From Apostichopus japonicus (taxonomy: Eukaryota > Echinodermata > Holothuroidea > Aspidochirotida > Stichopodidae): a stretch of DNA of 64,000 nt. The translations under genes were made by a program, and so were the position numbers. The stretch is taken from the NCBI RefSeq assembly GCF_037975245.1, contig NC_092579.1, positions 4,984,001-5,048,000 of the forward strand. The letters are read 5' to 3'. The notes below the pieces were generated by a model, which did no database searches, was not told the origin of the DNA, and was given only the letters and a program-made list of their open reading frames with translations. This document shows, piece by piece, positions 1-14,000 of the stretch. Positions within the stretch are counted from its first letter, which is position 1. Every line of letters begins with the position of its first letter.

Positions 1-2097
1 GAGCCATTAAGACATCATCAAAGAAAACACTGCCAACTAACCTGCAGCAAGGCTGAATAACAAACTTTACAGAGATTATCTCTATAAACTAGCAGTACCC
101 TGATACAGGCAATCCCCTTTAACATCCAAACTATGACACAGGGCTCTAACTTAATAACATATAATAATCTACTATACTGTATGTTAAAGCTATCAATTAT
201 TAGATGTATTTCCATGTAATACTTCCAATTTCCGCCCATTCGATCAGACCAGTGTTCTGTCGTAATCACTATGAAGTTAGCTGACGTTAGACTGAGAGGA
301 GGCCTCGACTGATCACAGGAAGGGGAAATGAAAAAAAAAAAAAATAGAAGAGAAAACAAATGCTGTTTTTATTTTAACTATCGAAGGGCATCGACAAAAT
401 CAGCTCATATAATTTTGGCAAGAAATTTTTGTGAGCTAGTGGAACGAAAAATGCCGAAAGACTTGAAGAACAAATTGCATATGATTTTTTCGGAATGTAA
501 AGTAAGGGCTACTGCCCCTGACTTAAAACAGCAGCTTGAAATTCTTTGGCTTTCTTCTTTTAGATAGTAAGAGACACTGCTCTCGACTAATAAAATATAT
601 TCTTCAAAACAAAAAATATACTTCTCATTTTGTGTCTGGAAACGACATTTGACATCGAACAAGTCGGCTATAAATTTCTCACATTGTGAGGTAAACAGTA
701 TTGTCTGCTATAGTCTACTGTTAGTCTAATCTTTCCATAGGAAAATTTGTATGATGCCTTGATGGTGCTTTGAAAGTTACTCCACAGGTTTATCAAGTTT
801 ATTGCAAAAAATAACCCCCCAAAAATGTAAAACAATACTTCACACCAAAGCGCATGCACATATGAATTTATACAGGTCTAAAAGCAAATAACATTTGAAC
901 ATAACCTCAACCACCAATATTAATTTTAAACCGTTCGAACATGGTCGTAACGTGAAAGACTGACTTTATGTTCATATATCCAATCTATGTGGATCCCACA
1001 GAATGCTATACAGCTGATGTATTGCTAACCTTCTATTGGTAGGTGTTGAAACAAGACTTCCTTATACTGATTACCAGTAATAGGTTCGATTCACTGTAAA
1101 TGCCAAAAGGTGACTTACTCACACAGTTAATAATGACATGACTTGGAAGTAATAAGGCGAGTGAACCTCTCAATCTTATTAATCACTTACCGGCTTTGAG
1201 CACTGATAATTCACCTCAGTTACTTCATGCTACTTAGATTGACTTGGCTAACGCTCCATCATAATTCACAGTTATATGCATTAAGTGACAGAGCATTATG
1301 TAGGTGAATGGTCTAAAATATTTTAACATGAAGGCTTTTGTAATGGCAGCTACAAATGCATTTTGGGAACGGGACCCAGCGAGGGAGACTATTGAAATTA
1401 TTTGGCAAATCTGGACAGATTGAACCTGTCATGTCACAGCAATGTTAGTACTGTTTAAAGTTTGGGGGGGGGGGTGGTAACTTTCAAATGTCATTTTCTC
1501 TCAACCTGTAAAACAGCTCTCAACCTGTAAAACAGATAACTACTGTGTAAATATAATGTCAAAGTATTCTTTCATTTAAATATTTTTCATGTTCCAGACT
1601 TTTCTTTCAATGCAGACTGTGATAGAAAGTAAAACACGCATGAAAAATAGGTAACTTTAATGGCAGAAAAATGCATTACTTTTGAAATATGTAATTTGAT
1701 GAGGGCTTTAATAGAAGTGAGTTATATCTTCAGCTTTCAAACACTGTTAGACCCATGAAAAATTGAAAAAATTGTGTGTTTTAGAAAAATGAAGAAACCC
1801 CTATTAGAGGCAATAATTGTCAATGCTTATAACTACAACAGGCTCAAATAAATGAAGGCTTTACGATAGGCTAGTGCGCTATTGTACAACCTAACCATAT
1901 GAAGCTAAAAATGAAGCCATTTGAGGCAGTACAAGACAAGTTTAGCAACAAAAAGAAATACTTGAATCGTTGCTGATTTCTAGAGAGTTAACACTCTGAA
2001 CTGATTCACTGTATGGTGAATTTATGCAGAGGAAACACATTTTGGAAAAAAAAATAATCGTTCTCCTCTACGTGACAAAAGAGAAAAGAAGGGATTT
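1..2097. other. Non-coding flank, no gene recognised
   Basis: I see no recognisable coding exon here. The only long ORFs (about 80-113 codons near 18-660) have no family signature and are AT-rich, so I treat them as chance. One isolated copy of the AGTAAGAGACACTGC motif that is tandemly repeated at 2.1-2.6 kb sits near 565-590. Poly-A and poly-G runs occur at 328-342 and 1464-1474. Confidence 0.5.
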
Positions 2098-2119
2098 TTA
2101 GTGAGTGACGAGACCCTGT

Positions 2120-2610
2120 ACATAGTAAGAGACACTGCCCTCGACTAAAGATATATACACAAGGTGAATAGTTAAAGGGATAATTGCAACACGATATAAT
2201 ATGAGAGGTAATACCTCGAATAATATAACCACACTGTTAGACAGTAAAGTGGACCCTGAGTTAGTAAGAGACACTGCTCTTGACTTGATAACACAACGTG
2301 TTAAACAGACGACAACGTGAATGAAGCAGTACCTCAGAGGACGGGAGAGGGCACTCACACGGTGAGAGACACTACTCTCTAACTTAGACACTACTTGGCT
2401 TAGATAATAATCGTAAATATGAAGAAACGACATTTCGAACGAGGCACTACCTCGAATGATGGCAAAACAGACAGTAAGAGACATTGCTCTTGACTTGGAT
2501 TACGACGAGGAGTTGAACAAACAAACATGTGAATGAGGTAATACCTCAAAACACGCCAAAGCAAACACAGAAACAGTACATGACACTCCTCTTGATACAA
2601 TGAGAAGACT
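2120..2610. repeat. Degenerate tandem repeat, roughly 100-140 bp period
   Basis: The motif AGTAAGAGACACTGC or close variants recurs at about 2124, 2263, 2361, 2472 and 2573. Between the copies lies a short palindrome-like GAGGTAATACCTC variant (about 2204, 2437, 2526). The spacing (139, 98, 111 and 101 bp) and the divergence suggest an old tandem array. An outlier copy of the motif lies at about 565. Confidence 0.6.
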
Positions 2611-4395
2611 ATGAACTTGAAAAGATAAAGTAAATGAGACTTTGATGAAGTATTTATAGAATAATGAAGAAATGTATACCTTACATTCTCCAGGAACTTG
2701 CTCATTATCTCTACATACTGTCAGATGGCAATTGGAATCTGATTTTAGAGTATCAGAAACTACTCTTGGTTAACAGCACAGTCATACATAATGCAAATAA
2801 CTTTGCTTGAATTAATTTGTTCATGAACAGTCAAATGGCAAGAAGAGAAACTTAGAGTTGAAGAACATATTCTATTGCAGTACTTGAAGTTTTTTACTGT
2901 TATCTTGCAAACAGTTACAAGGTTGAAAGATATCGATCAAGGGTATTTCTTTCTGGAACTTCTAAGGAAGACATTTCCGGTATTACGTCTACCCTACAGT
3001 ATATTGAACCCATATTTAATTTCAGTACAGAAGTGGTTGTTGTAAACCATCTGGAGTTACGTACTTATGCCAGATTTTGTTGTAAGCAACAATCGGATAC
3101 TGTTGTATAAAAGGTAACACTCTCTATGATTTACAATGCACCCCTGCAGGAGGCAAACTTCAGAATACATTTATGGTTTACTGTTTATGCTGATGAAGAA
3201 GCTAGCCTCATTTTAGGTCCCAGTCTTTGTTTGCAAAGAAGGGAAGTGTTCAGCCAATCAGATTTAATCATAACATCTTTCTTATACGAGGAGGGACAGG
3301 AACGATTTTTGTCCCTGTTACGTCTATAAAACAATTCAATATCAAAATAAAATCTTATCAAAAGGATAGAGTTCTGGTTGAACTCATTTTTCAAGACGAG
3401 TCTGAATACAGTGGACATGAATATCCGGCAAAGATTCTATTTTTGTTTTTGCAACAATTACGCTGGTACATGAGACAAGTAAACTTATCGCTACAATTGG
3501 ACATTCAATAAACTGTTGAGAGAAATGGAAGAAATTAAACTCCTTCATGTAACAATGCTGATATTTAAAAATTGTTTACGCATACAGAGCTAGAAAGTAT
3601 GATATTTAGCTTTTCCATAGAAAAATGAAGACATTTATATGATCAAGAATATATAAATAATGAATCTCTCAAATGACTTGTTCCCATTTTTCTCTCTTTT
3701 TTTTCCATCATCATCCCCATGGGGGGTAAGTGATGGCATTACAGTTTTGGAGTTTTATTATGATGGCTTTACTGTTTATTAGTACTGTTCAAAAAACGAA
3801 GTAGGTTTCACTGAACCTCAAAACTGTATATGAACATATTTCCATGTTATTCTACCTATTCAAATTTTTTTATTTTCTTTTTACTTTCAGTTCTATAATC
3901 TCAAACTGTTTATGAAATTCACTTCACAGCCTTTTTGTGTAATATAGTGACCATTCGACAGGCTAGGTTTGCACCTTCAAAAAGTTGAGTTTCACCTTTT
4001 TTGTTCATCATTTAATTCACAGAGTTGAGTTTTTCCAAGAAATTCATGGGCACCACCTACATGTGAGTCTTAAGTACAAACTCTCCCACTTTTGGAATTG
4101 CAAATCTCTTAAAATAAAGAGTTTGCATGAACAGGTTAATTCCTCAGACTATATCTCACACACACGTGTGTAGAATTTCTTTACATTTCCCAATAATTGG
4201 AAAGCAAACCTCGCTGTTGCCTAATCTTGTTGTACTACTTCGTTTCCCCTTTATTCTCTGTATCCTGTATTGCAACATAGAATTTGTACATATACACCCA
4301 CATGTTCAAATGTCCCTCGCGTAACTACTGACCAAAATGATTTTTCAACCTTTCTTTCATTTTACGTCAAACTGCTAATGAATGGAGTTATGTTT
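2611..4395. other. Unassigned stretch with two overlapping plus-strand ORFs
   Basis: Two overlapping plus-strand ORFs (3126-3329 and 3227-3511, the latter read from a TTG) have slightly better than random composition. I cannot match them to any family. A CTCATTTTAG acceptor-like site just before 3217 could make the second one an exon ending at the TAA of 3511. There is no supporting neighbour exon. Nothing else is recognised. Confidence 0.3.
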
Positions 4396-4655
4396 TAACA
4401 TATGTTGTTACATTCATGTTATGTTGTTACATTCATGTTATGATGTAACATTCACATAATGATGTAACACACACATTATGATGTAACATTCATGTTATTA
4501 TGTAACATTCATGTTATGATGTAACATTCTCTTTGTGATGTAACATTCATGTTATTATGTATCATTCATGTTATTATGTAACATTCATGTTATCATTCAT
4601 ATTATGATGTAATATTCATGTTATGATGTAACATTCATGTTATGATGTAACATTA
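4396..4655. repeat. Tandem repeat, about 19-bp unit
   Basis: About a dozen imperfect copies of ATGTTATGATGTAACATTC follow each other, with variants such as TTATTATG and CACATAATG. The unit is itself nearly palindromic around ATGTAACAT. It lies just 3' of the minus-strand sialyltransferase stop codon. Confidence 0.85.
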
Positions 4656-5036
4656 ATTAACCTATACTACAGTACATTCTAGTAAGAAGCTCTATTCAGC
4701 AAACACTCCCCCAAAACTTACTTAATTTATGAGTGACAATACTTACCTGTCTCCAGTCTACTGATGCACTTTCCAATCTACCTAACCTACTGAAATGGGT
4801 AACGATTTTAGCACTGCGCCCCCTAATCCCACATCCATGAAAGAACACGCTGGTCGACTTTCTGAATGATAGATTGGGGAGGGCGGGGAGGAGAAGGGTG
4901 AGGAGGAAGAGGGGAGGAGGAGAAATTGCAAATGTAGACTGGAGAGAGGAAAGAGAGCGATGATGTAAATTCCCTGTTCCTTCTCTTGCCCCCCCCCTCC
5001 CCCCCCTAGTGTACCCATATATCAGAATGATCTTGT

Positions 5037-8000
5037 TTAGGTCCAGAGCGGTTTTTTGACGGTGACCTTGCCTTCCTCCTGAAGGTCTTTGATCACCTCT
5101 CTCTCTTTAAATGGTCTGTTACTACCCATCTCTGCTAGTGCCTGGTAGACCTCACACTCTGTTAGGTCTTCTTTCCTCTGGTGGTAGTATTTGTAACTTG
5201 CCAGCTGACTTAATCTGGAATCCCTAGATTGAAAATTAAAATGGAGAGAAGAGGGAAAAATAAACAGTTAAAAGGAGGTACACTCCATGGAAAGATCAAC
5301 ACAAAGAGGATTGGGGTAGGAAGGGGTTCAGTTAGGGAGGGCACCAATTGGATCTGGTTATTACAAAGATTATACTAAAAAGGATACAACAACTTTTGTA
5401 TCACTGCTAAGAAAGGAATTCTCATGGCTTGAATATGGGGGGGGGGGGGTTTGGGGGTCAAAGATAATAGGCTCACACATGCTACTGTATGAATGCTTGC
5501 AATGACCTGTGTGAAGGCAGACACACCTCAAAACACACAATTCATTAGTAATTTTGCTTCTTTTGTCTGTTTCCCACTAAAGTTGAACTATCACTTCAAA
5601 CCTTGAAGAAAAAATATATATCTATTTAGAGCAATAAAGGCCTAAAAATTGAAAACATTGGCATGAAACTGCCATACTGTGCTCTATATACCAAGGACAG
5701 CAATAAACTTTTAAACAAACCTTGCTGCCAAGATTTCAAGTATGAAACTGTCCATCCATACATATATTAAATGAAAGACCAACCACTCAAGGTTCTTGCC
5801 CCGTTCCAAATATATAAAACGAAAACGCTTAACACAACAGCTGTATCCCTTCCTGAAGACAAATATTTCCAGAGGGACAGGAGTAAGTTTTAGATTAATT
5901 CTCACAAGCAGGGGGACAGGAGTAAGTTTTAGATTAATTCTCACAGGCAATATTCATTTGGTATAAAGCCATAAAGGTGACTCTCTTGGCAGACATCCAT
6001 CATCAGGAGTACCGCATGAAAGGCACTTGAAAACTCCATCTCGACCTTCCTCCTGTAAAAATAAAGAAATAAGATCAACATCAGGAAGAGAGACATGATT
6101 CATACCTGTATCACATTCATGAAATCACATTACAGAAATCATAGTTTTAGATTGAGAAACAGTAACATTCTTAAATATATCCCCAACCCATCAAGTTCAT
6201 CTCTAACACCTTAATTCCCAAAGCATCCTACGGAAATCTAGCAAGATGTAATTTACACTGTTAAGTACTTTTATTAAATATCCATATAATTCAGTTTGTA
6301 GACGTATATATAGGGATTCAATGGCATTTTGCAGCTCAATCTTTAAGTGTACAAAACTTAAAGGTCCCCAGTATTGGCCCTAAACTTTAGCATGCTTAAA
6401 AACTGCTAGAATTAGTTTCAAAAGCTACTTATCTTGAGGGCCTGATTGTCCTAATTACTGCAAACAAGCTCAAAGAAGTTTATAGAGCTAGAAAGGGATT
6501 TGAACCAGTGACCTCTAGGACCTTACAAGACCCAGGCTACAGGGATCACCACCAATGGTACAGCACTAGGCTTGTAAACCCAGAAGACTCTGGTTCGAAT
6601 CCCAGAGGTCGCTGGTTCAAATCCCAATCTAGCCGAAAATTTCATTGCTCTTTTCCATTGTCTAAACTTTCCCAGATATTTTCAATTAATTCACTTCCTC
6701 ATAATTATAACTATACATTCACAAGTCTTAACATAGAAGCTTAACTATCTCAGTGTGGATAAAGTACAGAGGAAGTAAAATAGCTTGTGAAAATTTGAGC
6801 TTGGGGTGACCACTATTTCACTTTGTAGCATACTTGGGTGCATTTATACTATATGAAATTTAATCCATCTCCTTGCTTTCATGCATGTGGATTTTTGTAA
6901 CTCTCTCTCTACAAATTGCAACAATATACATGATTAATTGTAAAGGTTACTAAGCATTTTGTTATCCATGGTGAATGACCCATTAGGTTGACATGTTTGT
7001 GTTCTGAGAGTATTTTCGTTCATTAAATAATCATTAATCTCTTGTCTGCTCAGGATGGGAAGTACTTGTTTAACTGCACGTAAACAATCTCTGCTCGCTG
7101 CTGTGACCGATGTGTGAAGTTAATCATTTCCAGTGTTCAATACTTTTGCTTCAATCACTTAACATTTAAATTAGCATTAAATAACCACAGAGTGAGACTG
7201 AGTTCTTTCTGTTTGAGCAATTAGTCTTATGTACGACATTAAGTACATTTCTAGTCTTTCAGGTTGAAACTGAAACTGGGAAAAAAGAAAGGCACTTAAG
7301 GATCAATGCAAAGAACGTGTAACAACTTATAGGACAAAGTCCTAGGAAAATAGGAGAGTAGGTTTGTGTGAGATGTTTGTAGGTAAGAACTGCAGTACTA
7401 ACCAAATAGTGGTGAACATTTTTTAAATTTTTGGAGTTGAGGGAATGAAGACAGGTTAAACGAGGATGGGCAATCATGGAACCCATATTTCACAGTATAA
7501 TGATCATCAGGGATGACAGAGTACTTCGTAGGGTCCCCAAATTTGAATTATGGCTGCCTAAAGGACCCTTTGTACTTTAACATCATTCTTAGTAGCAAAT
7601 TACTAGAAATTACGTTTTCCTATTTATTCAGGTAATTTATACACATCTGGTCAAGCCCCCCCATCCTTCCCTGCCCTCCTACCTCTCCCATATCCACCCC
7701 CTTCAAAAAAAAAAAGACTGTATACATTCCACACTTTGACAATCTTTTTGCCTTGGTTAAAACCTGCATAAGTGATGCGGCTATATACACTAAGTTACAT
7801 TCTGAATAGAATTCAAACGGTTTGCTGTATCGTTAATTTACCTTTTGATATTTGTGTGTAGCTCAAATAAACTATTGGCTGCCATCTCAAACCCATCGGT
7901 CATTCTATACACGGCCATATCCGGGTACGAACTGGAAATATTGAAGATCACCTTTGGGGCTAAACCCAACGAGAAGATGTGTTCAGATCCATAGAAAACC

Positions 8001-11000
8001 AGAGTCTCATTCTGAAGCAGCTCTCTCTTCACATCAAGTTCAGAAATGCTAAAAGACAAAGAGAAAAAAGAAAAAAAAAGGAACTTGTAAGTTGACCCCA
8101 AATTTTTAATACCAGGATGAAAAGATAGAGGACCTGCTTCATTTGAAAATGATGCATAATTGTGTATAGCATATATATGGTTTTAGTTTGTGGTGATTTT
8201 GTTTTTTTGTTGTAAAACGTGTTTGCTGTACACATGGTATGAATATATTTGTACAGTAAACATCCATCTAGATCAGCTACAGCAGTGGCATATAACTTGT
8301 ACGTGACGATAATTCAAACACGTTCAAATTTTGAAATAATTTCATCATTTTATCCAACGACACCATCTCATCTTTCAATTATATCTGATTACTAATTTAC
8401 TACCTATGTCAACAATTTTGTAAAAAAAAGATTTATATCGTAAATGTCAGCAAATCTCTGTTAGTGTGTTTAAAGTATTGCAACCACAATGGATGGACCA
8501 AACATGTCAGTCATACATTTATAAACCCTATTTGTCTGAACCGTTAGACTAATTGGAATTTTAGCAAATTTTGGTACAAATCTTCTCCCAAAAATCAGAT
8601 CTCCTTTAGCACGACCCAGACGCCCCATGCATGCTAAAGTTTAATAAATAAGAAAAACTGTTATCACATTTGATTTCCCTCATAGCAATGAAATAATGTC
8701 ACATAAAGCCTTGTGGTTTACCTCAAACAGAATGTGGTCCTTCAAAACCCCCATGCTCATAAAGTGAGGTGGGCGCCTATGGGTATGAACACCTCTGGCG
8801 ACTACATTGAGATAAAATAAGGATCGCTGTGTTGGGACAGTCCACTCTAAGCAGGGAGTCCATAACAACTCCCTGCTCCAATGATGTTGAAATTACCTCG
8901 GGCAACAGAATTATCTATGAAGTACTGTACCATTGAAGTATTATATTTCCATCTACACTGTGTAAGGGGCAAGTTTTAACATTTAACATTACCGCCAGGG
9001 CTGTATTTTGAGGTTTGGACTTAATTAGTTAGAAATAGAAAAAGCCCTTCCATTACAGTTGGCCTCGTTTCCCATCAGGTGTCTGAAGAAGAAGGTCATC
9101 TCCACACTGAGGGGAGCATTCTACTGATTAGATCATTCTCAACCCCTAATTAACATGGAGATGGATTGTTCTCAGTGAATCTGGCATTTAAAGGTCATCA
9201 CTATTGCTCCTAAATTCGCTAGAAATTCAGATAACACTCATGCACCAATTATCAAATTTCATCGAGGAGTTTAATACAGTTAATAGCATACTGTAGGTAC
9301 TGTATCCGCACTAAGACATTAATCGTCTATACTTTAATTAATTTACACTTCTTGAAAACTTCTAGCAAATTTTAGCATTGCAAAAATTTGGGGCCAATGT
9401 CCAATGACCTTTAAAGACATTTATTTATAACTTATTTCAACAGACTTTGGCTACTTTCAGCAAATGTGACAACTTGATTACAGTTCATCTGGATTGTCCA
9501 TAATCATTGTACAGTACATGCTAGAAAATCAAACAATGGTCACCCCCAAAAAATATTGAAATTGAAGGATTTATCGAATTAATTGCTACCAAGCACTTTC
9601 TATAAATCCCTCCTCCACAACCTTTCCTACCCCATCCCCAGTGGGATTGAGAGATACTATAGGTCAGGCCTTGGGTCTGTAGTCCCCTCATCCCTCCCTC
9701 TCTGGTTAGGCCCCTCCCATTTCCCAACAAAAGAGAACATCAAATAGTTAGTGTCCTGTATAAATTTGACCCAAAAGAGGTCCTTCAGATGAAATTATGT
9801 GCATCAAGGTACCATTTGCTTATGACATACAGTAGAGTTTGAAAAAAGGTTGGAGTTCACTCAAACCCTGAATTTCACATAAATTCCAAAAAATTCCTGC
9901 TTCTACAAGTCAACACAAAGTTCACCATGAAAAAGCAACAACCTATCCTGAGTCTTTGCATTCAGCTGGTAGAGGTCAGTCAAACCATGGAGTTAGAAAG
10001 AGTCTCTTCTAACTCCATGGTCAAACAAAAAATAAATTCAAATTGTCATGAGTGACAAGCCTCACCAGGTGTTGGCATTTGTTGTCAGGCTTCCCATTTT
10101 CACCTTGGGACAAACCTGAAGGCTACAGCTGTTGTGAAAATTTGATAAGTCTGTAGGTAAATTCACCTTTATCCCAAAGCTACCCTTTTTAATGGTCCCC
10201 CCACCACCCATCCTGCACCCTCCTTTTAACCTTCTGCAATCTGTATTGGCATAATGAATTAGAGCAAGCTTTTCCATGATACCTTAACCTGTTTACTTGT
10301 TTTTGTTTGTTTGTTTGTTATTGTTTACCACCGAAAGTTTTGGTATTTTTCTATGTTTCATGTGCAAACGCAAGACTAAGCCGGAAAGATACTAAATGCT
10401 ATAAATACTGTACATGTATAGCTTTTAACTTAATGCAAACAGGATATTACACCTGATCAATCTTGTATAAAACCATATGTAAAATAAAATGATTAAATGA
10501 TTGCTACTTTTGAAATCAAAGAGCCATTGATATCGACATTTCCCCAAAATCATTAACATAAATATACACAAGTCTGTATGTTTAGGCTTTTCTTCCATTT
10601 TATACCCACTTTAATTGTATTAAAACAAAGCAAACCCACCCTGCCTGCCGGAGCAGCTGTAATGAATAACAAGTGCTATATGTTTGAACAAATAACACAT
10701 GTTTACTAAAACGTATCATACTTTCAAATGTTGCATGTTGACTTATAATAGGTACCTACTGTACAGTAAACTGTGAATATGGCTCACAAGATTGATGAGT
10801 TTACAGTATGAATATTCATGACTGATTGAATTGTAAATTTTTAACAAAGATTTAATCTAGAAAGGGCAATAGTACTCTATCTCTGACGTGTTTATCATTT
10901 TAAAATACAACAAAACTGTTAGCAAACTGCTTATCAACTAAAGAGCCTATGTAAGAGAATTTGTTAAAGTAAGAGAATGTGTTAAAGCCAAAGTATGATA

Positions 11001-14000
11001 CTCAGGCCCACTTACTTTTACACATTGTTTATCATTGTTTACTTTTCGAAACCCTGTGGAATGTGACAGTGGAATGTGGCAGTGTTTGGCTACAACTGTG
11101 TGACAGATCCAAGTGGAGTTAACACCATAAATCACCACACCAAGCACACTAAAGATGCCCTTTCAATGATAAATAAGGAAAGCAGACAGTTTGTTAATAT
11201 TTTGCCTAACACATGCAACCGTGCAGCTAACTTTAGATGTTGTCATTGTCGAGGACAGGCACCAGGGTAAAAGATTAGTGATTGCAACGTTCACTGTGCT
11301 AATGTAGTATAACCTTTGTACATGGTTACCTGTTAGGAGCCACCACTCGTACAGAGGTCTTCTCACCGACGTCATCTTCGTGGCCTGATGTGGGATCAGC
11401 ATCTAGTCGAAAAACCCCATCGTAGCTGTCGATGACACTCCCCAGGCTGCTGTTGGCCATGACACCTACAGCAAGTGAAACAAACAGTGTGGTACAAATT
11501 TATGCAGAATATTTTAAACACAATGATTAATTGATAAATTTTAACATACATATAAATATGTTGTCAAAGTAATGTCAAATTCGTGCAGACAATAAATAAT
11601 GAAATATGCAATTTAAATTCTTTCATCAAAGTTGTCAGCCATCCATTCAACCTTTAATTCTGGTGACTAAAAAAGTGAAACTTAAATTGAAAGAGAAAAA
11701 TATTCCACACTGCTAGTTGAACATCCCATCTAAATGTCGGGACCAAAAACTTCTGAAGATATATGGTTGATTGAATCATGGAGGTAAAACAGTTTTACCT
11801 CCATGATTGAATGTAAACTACAACATCTGACTTGCTAAACCTTCAACTACTCCAGGAATGTGTGTGACAGTAGAGGATCTGTGCCATAATCTGGGCAAAT
11901 GCTCTGCAGAAGCTTAATTTTAGGAGTAGGCCATTATAATCTTCTTGTCGATTTATCCTTGAAACCATCAATGCATAATTTGGAATACATGTTGAAGTTG
12001 TCAATTACATTTCTCTGTACATAGAATTTCACTAAAATGTATAGATCTGTTTTTACAAATACAATATTCTATTCCTATGTGGATAATAAATGATTCACAT
12101 ATTAGAAAGGCAAAAAAAAACATTTTCAGCCAAAAAGCCCTAAAGACATCATCGATTCTGCTGTTGCCAGATGCATATTTATGAAATATCACAAAATTTG
12201 ACCAATTCAAACCTTTGCAATATAGTACAACATGCTATGTACAGCATGACAATGCGATTTTTATGCACAGAGATTCAGAAAATGTTCACAAATTTTGCTA
12301 TAGCTCAGTAAACTGCAGCTACCAGAAAATCCTTTGAATGTACTGTTTACGAGTATGTTACATGCTGCCAGAGATGAGCTGTGACAGCTGTACCAAGAAT
12401 TACAGTCTTCATGTACTGTAAGGGGACTGCATGGGGTTGAGCGTGTACAGAAGGTCAAGTTGCTTAGGTTTTTGTGCCCACTGGCTCCCACATCCGGTGC
12501 CTTTTAATGATTACGTACTTTACCAAAAATAAGAAGCCTTAATTGCAAATTGCTTGCACTCTGGTATGTACACTAGAAAACCATGGCAACCCTTTCTATC
12601 AAATATGGATTTCAGATGTTAGAAGGTTGTTATATCAAGATCAGTGTTAACTCCTGCCCAATGCCCTACTTTAATACAGTACAGTATATCATACATGTGA
12701 TACATAAGGTCCCCGGTTCCCTGGTCCCCGGTTCGAGTCACTCCAAGATTAATGTATGTCGTCCAGTTACAGAGTTGTTGACAATTAACAATTCATAATC
12801 ATGGACGTTAAATATGAATGTAAGAGACTGACTTCGGTCAGCTTGCGGCTTTGATAAGCCAATGAGGCTTCTTCACGAGTTCCTGCTTGCAGGAGGATCT
12901 AATATACATACATACATACTGTGATGTAAATTTATGTAGAAAACTGGCAATACTACAGTTTTCAAGGCTTTCAGGCAACTGGTTGTGGACAAAAATCTTT
13001 GCTGGATATACTGGCCAGCTCCATATCACTTTACAGGATAAATACTGTAACCTTTAGATAGGGCTCAAACCCTATATGTGTATATGGTATACTGTAGGTC
13101 AAGCTAAAACTTATTAATACAAAGGACTTTCTTCCTGTGTGTCAAAATCATCCTTGAAAATCTGTTATCATAGGAGGAAGTTAATATTAAATTTCAAATA
13201 AAATTAATTGAATTTTTATTGATTTAGAGCAGGCTATAGACAAGCAAATAGTTGATTGAAAAGATGGTTAAAAAAAATTGTTCAAGGATGATAGTGTGAA
13301 CTTTGAGCAAAGGCATCCATGTATGCTACGTATGTAGCACTTCAAAATGATCATCAGCTCTTATATTGTTGCATATTGGTATGGGATGTACCAGTAATTA
13401 GCAAAATTTTGCAAACTAATGCAACTACATAATGTACTATGGTATAGGGTAAAGCACTAGATTTTGCTGGCCCCCATAAAAGGTGAAAATTACTAATTTT
13501 TTGTTCATGAGTTTTGCAGAGTTGATAGGCTAGTGGTACATTATTTTGCAATATCATTTGTGGGGGAGAACAAAGGTTATGATATATCCAAGGGCGGCGG
13601 AACCGGGGGGCACAGGGGGCACGTGCCCCCCCACTTTTCCTTAGATTAAAAATGTGCCCTTTTTCTACATAAAAATTGAGGTGTCTCAAGTTAGCAAGAG
13701 GCCAGGGAACCAGAATGAACACTCGGGAAGGGCCGTTTCCGGCCATCTGAGGGGTTTGTAAAACCAAAAAGTTTTCTAGTACGCTCCGCGCCAACCGATG
13801 GTGGCACTCCGCTCAGATAGTGGTGCATAGAACTTTGCAAATCCTGGCTACACCCCTGACTTTTAATGAATTTCTGTGGGTCAAACTCAAAGCTATTTCG
13901 AATGGAAAAAAAATCGTTATGATATTAACAAGAAATAAACTCTTTGGAAGATTACTACATTAGCAACTAGCATGGTTTCACCTCATTTTGTCTCAAAAGA

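Noticed and set aside
3126..3511. Overlapping plus-strand ORFs as a gene
   Set aside because: No family signature, one frame starts at TTG, and no neighbouring exons with matching phase were found.
6560..6640. Possible functional tRNA-Thr gene
   Set aside because: Acceptor and anticodon stems do not pair properly and the B box is present twice; it behaves like a SINE.
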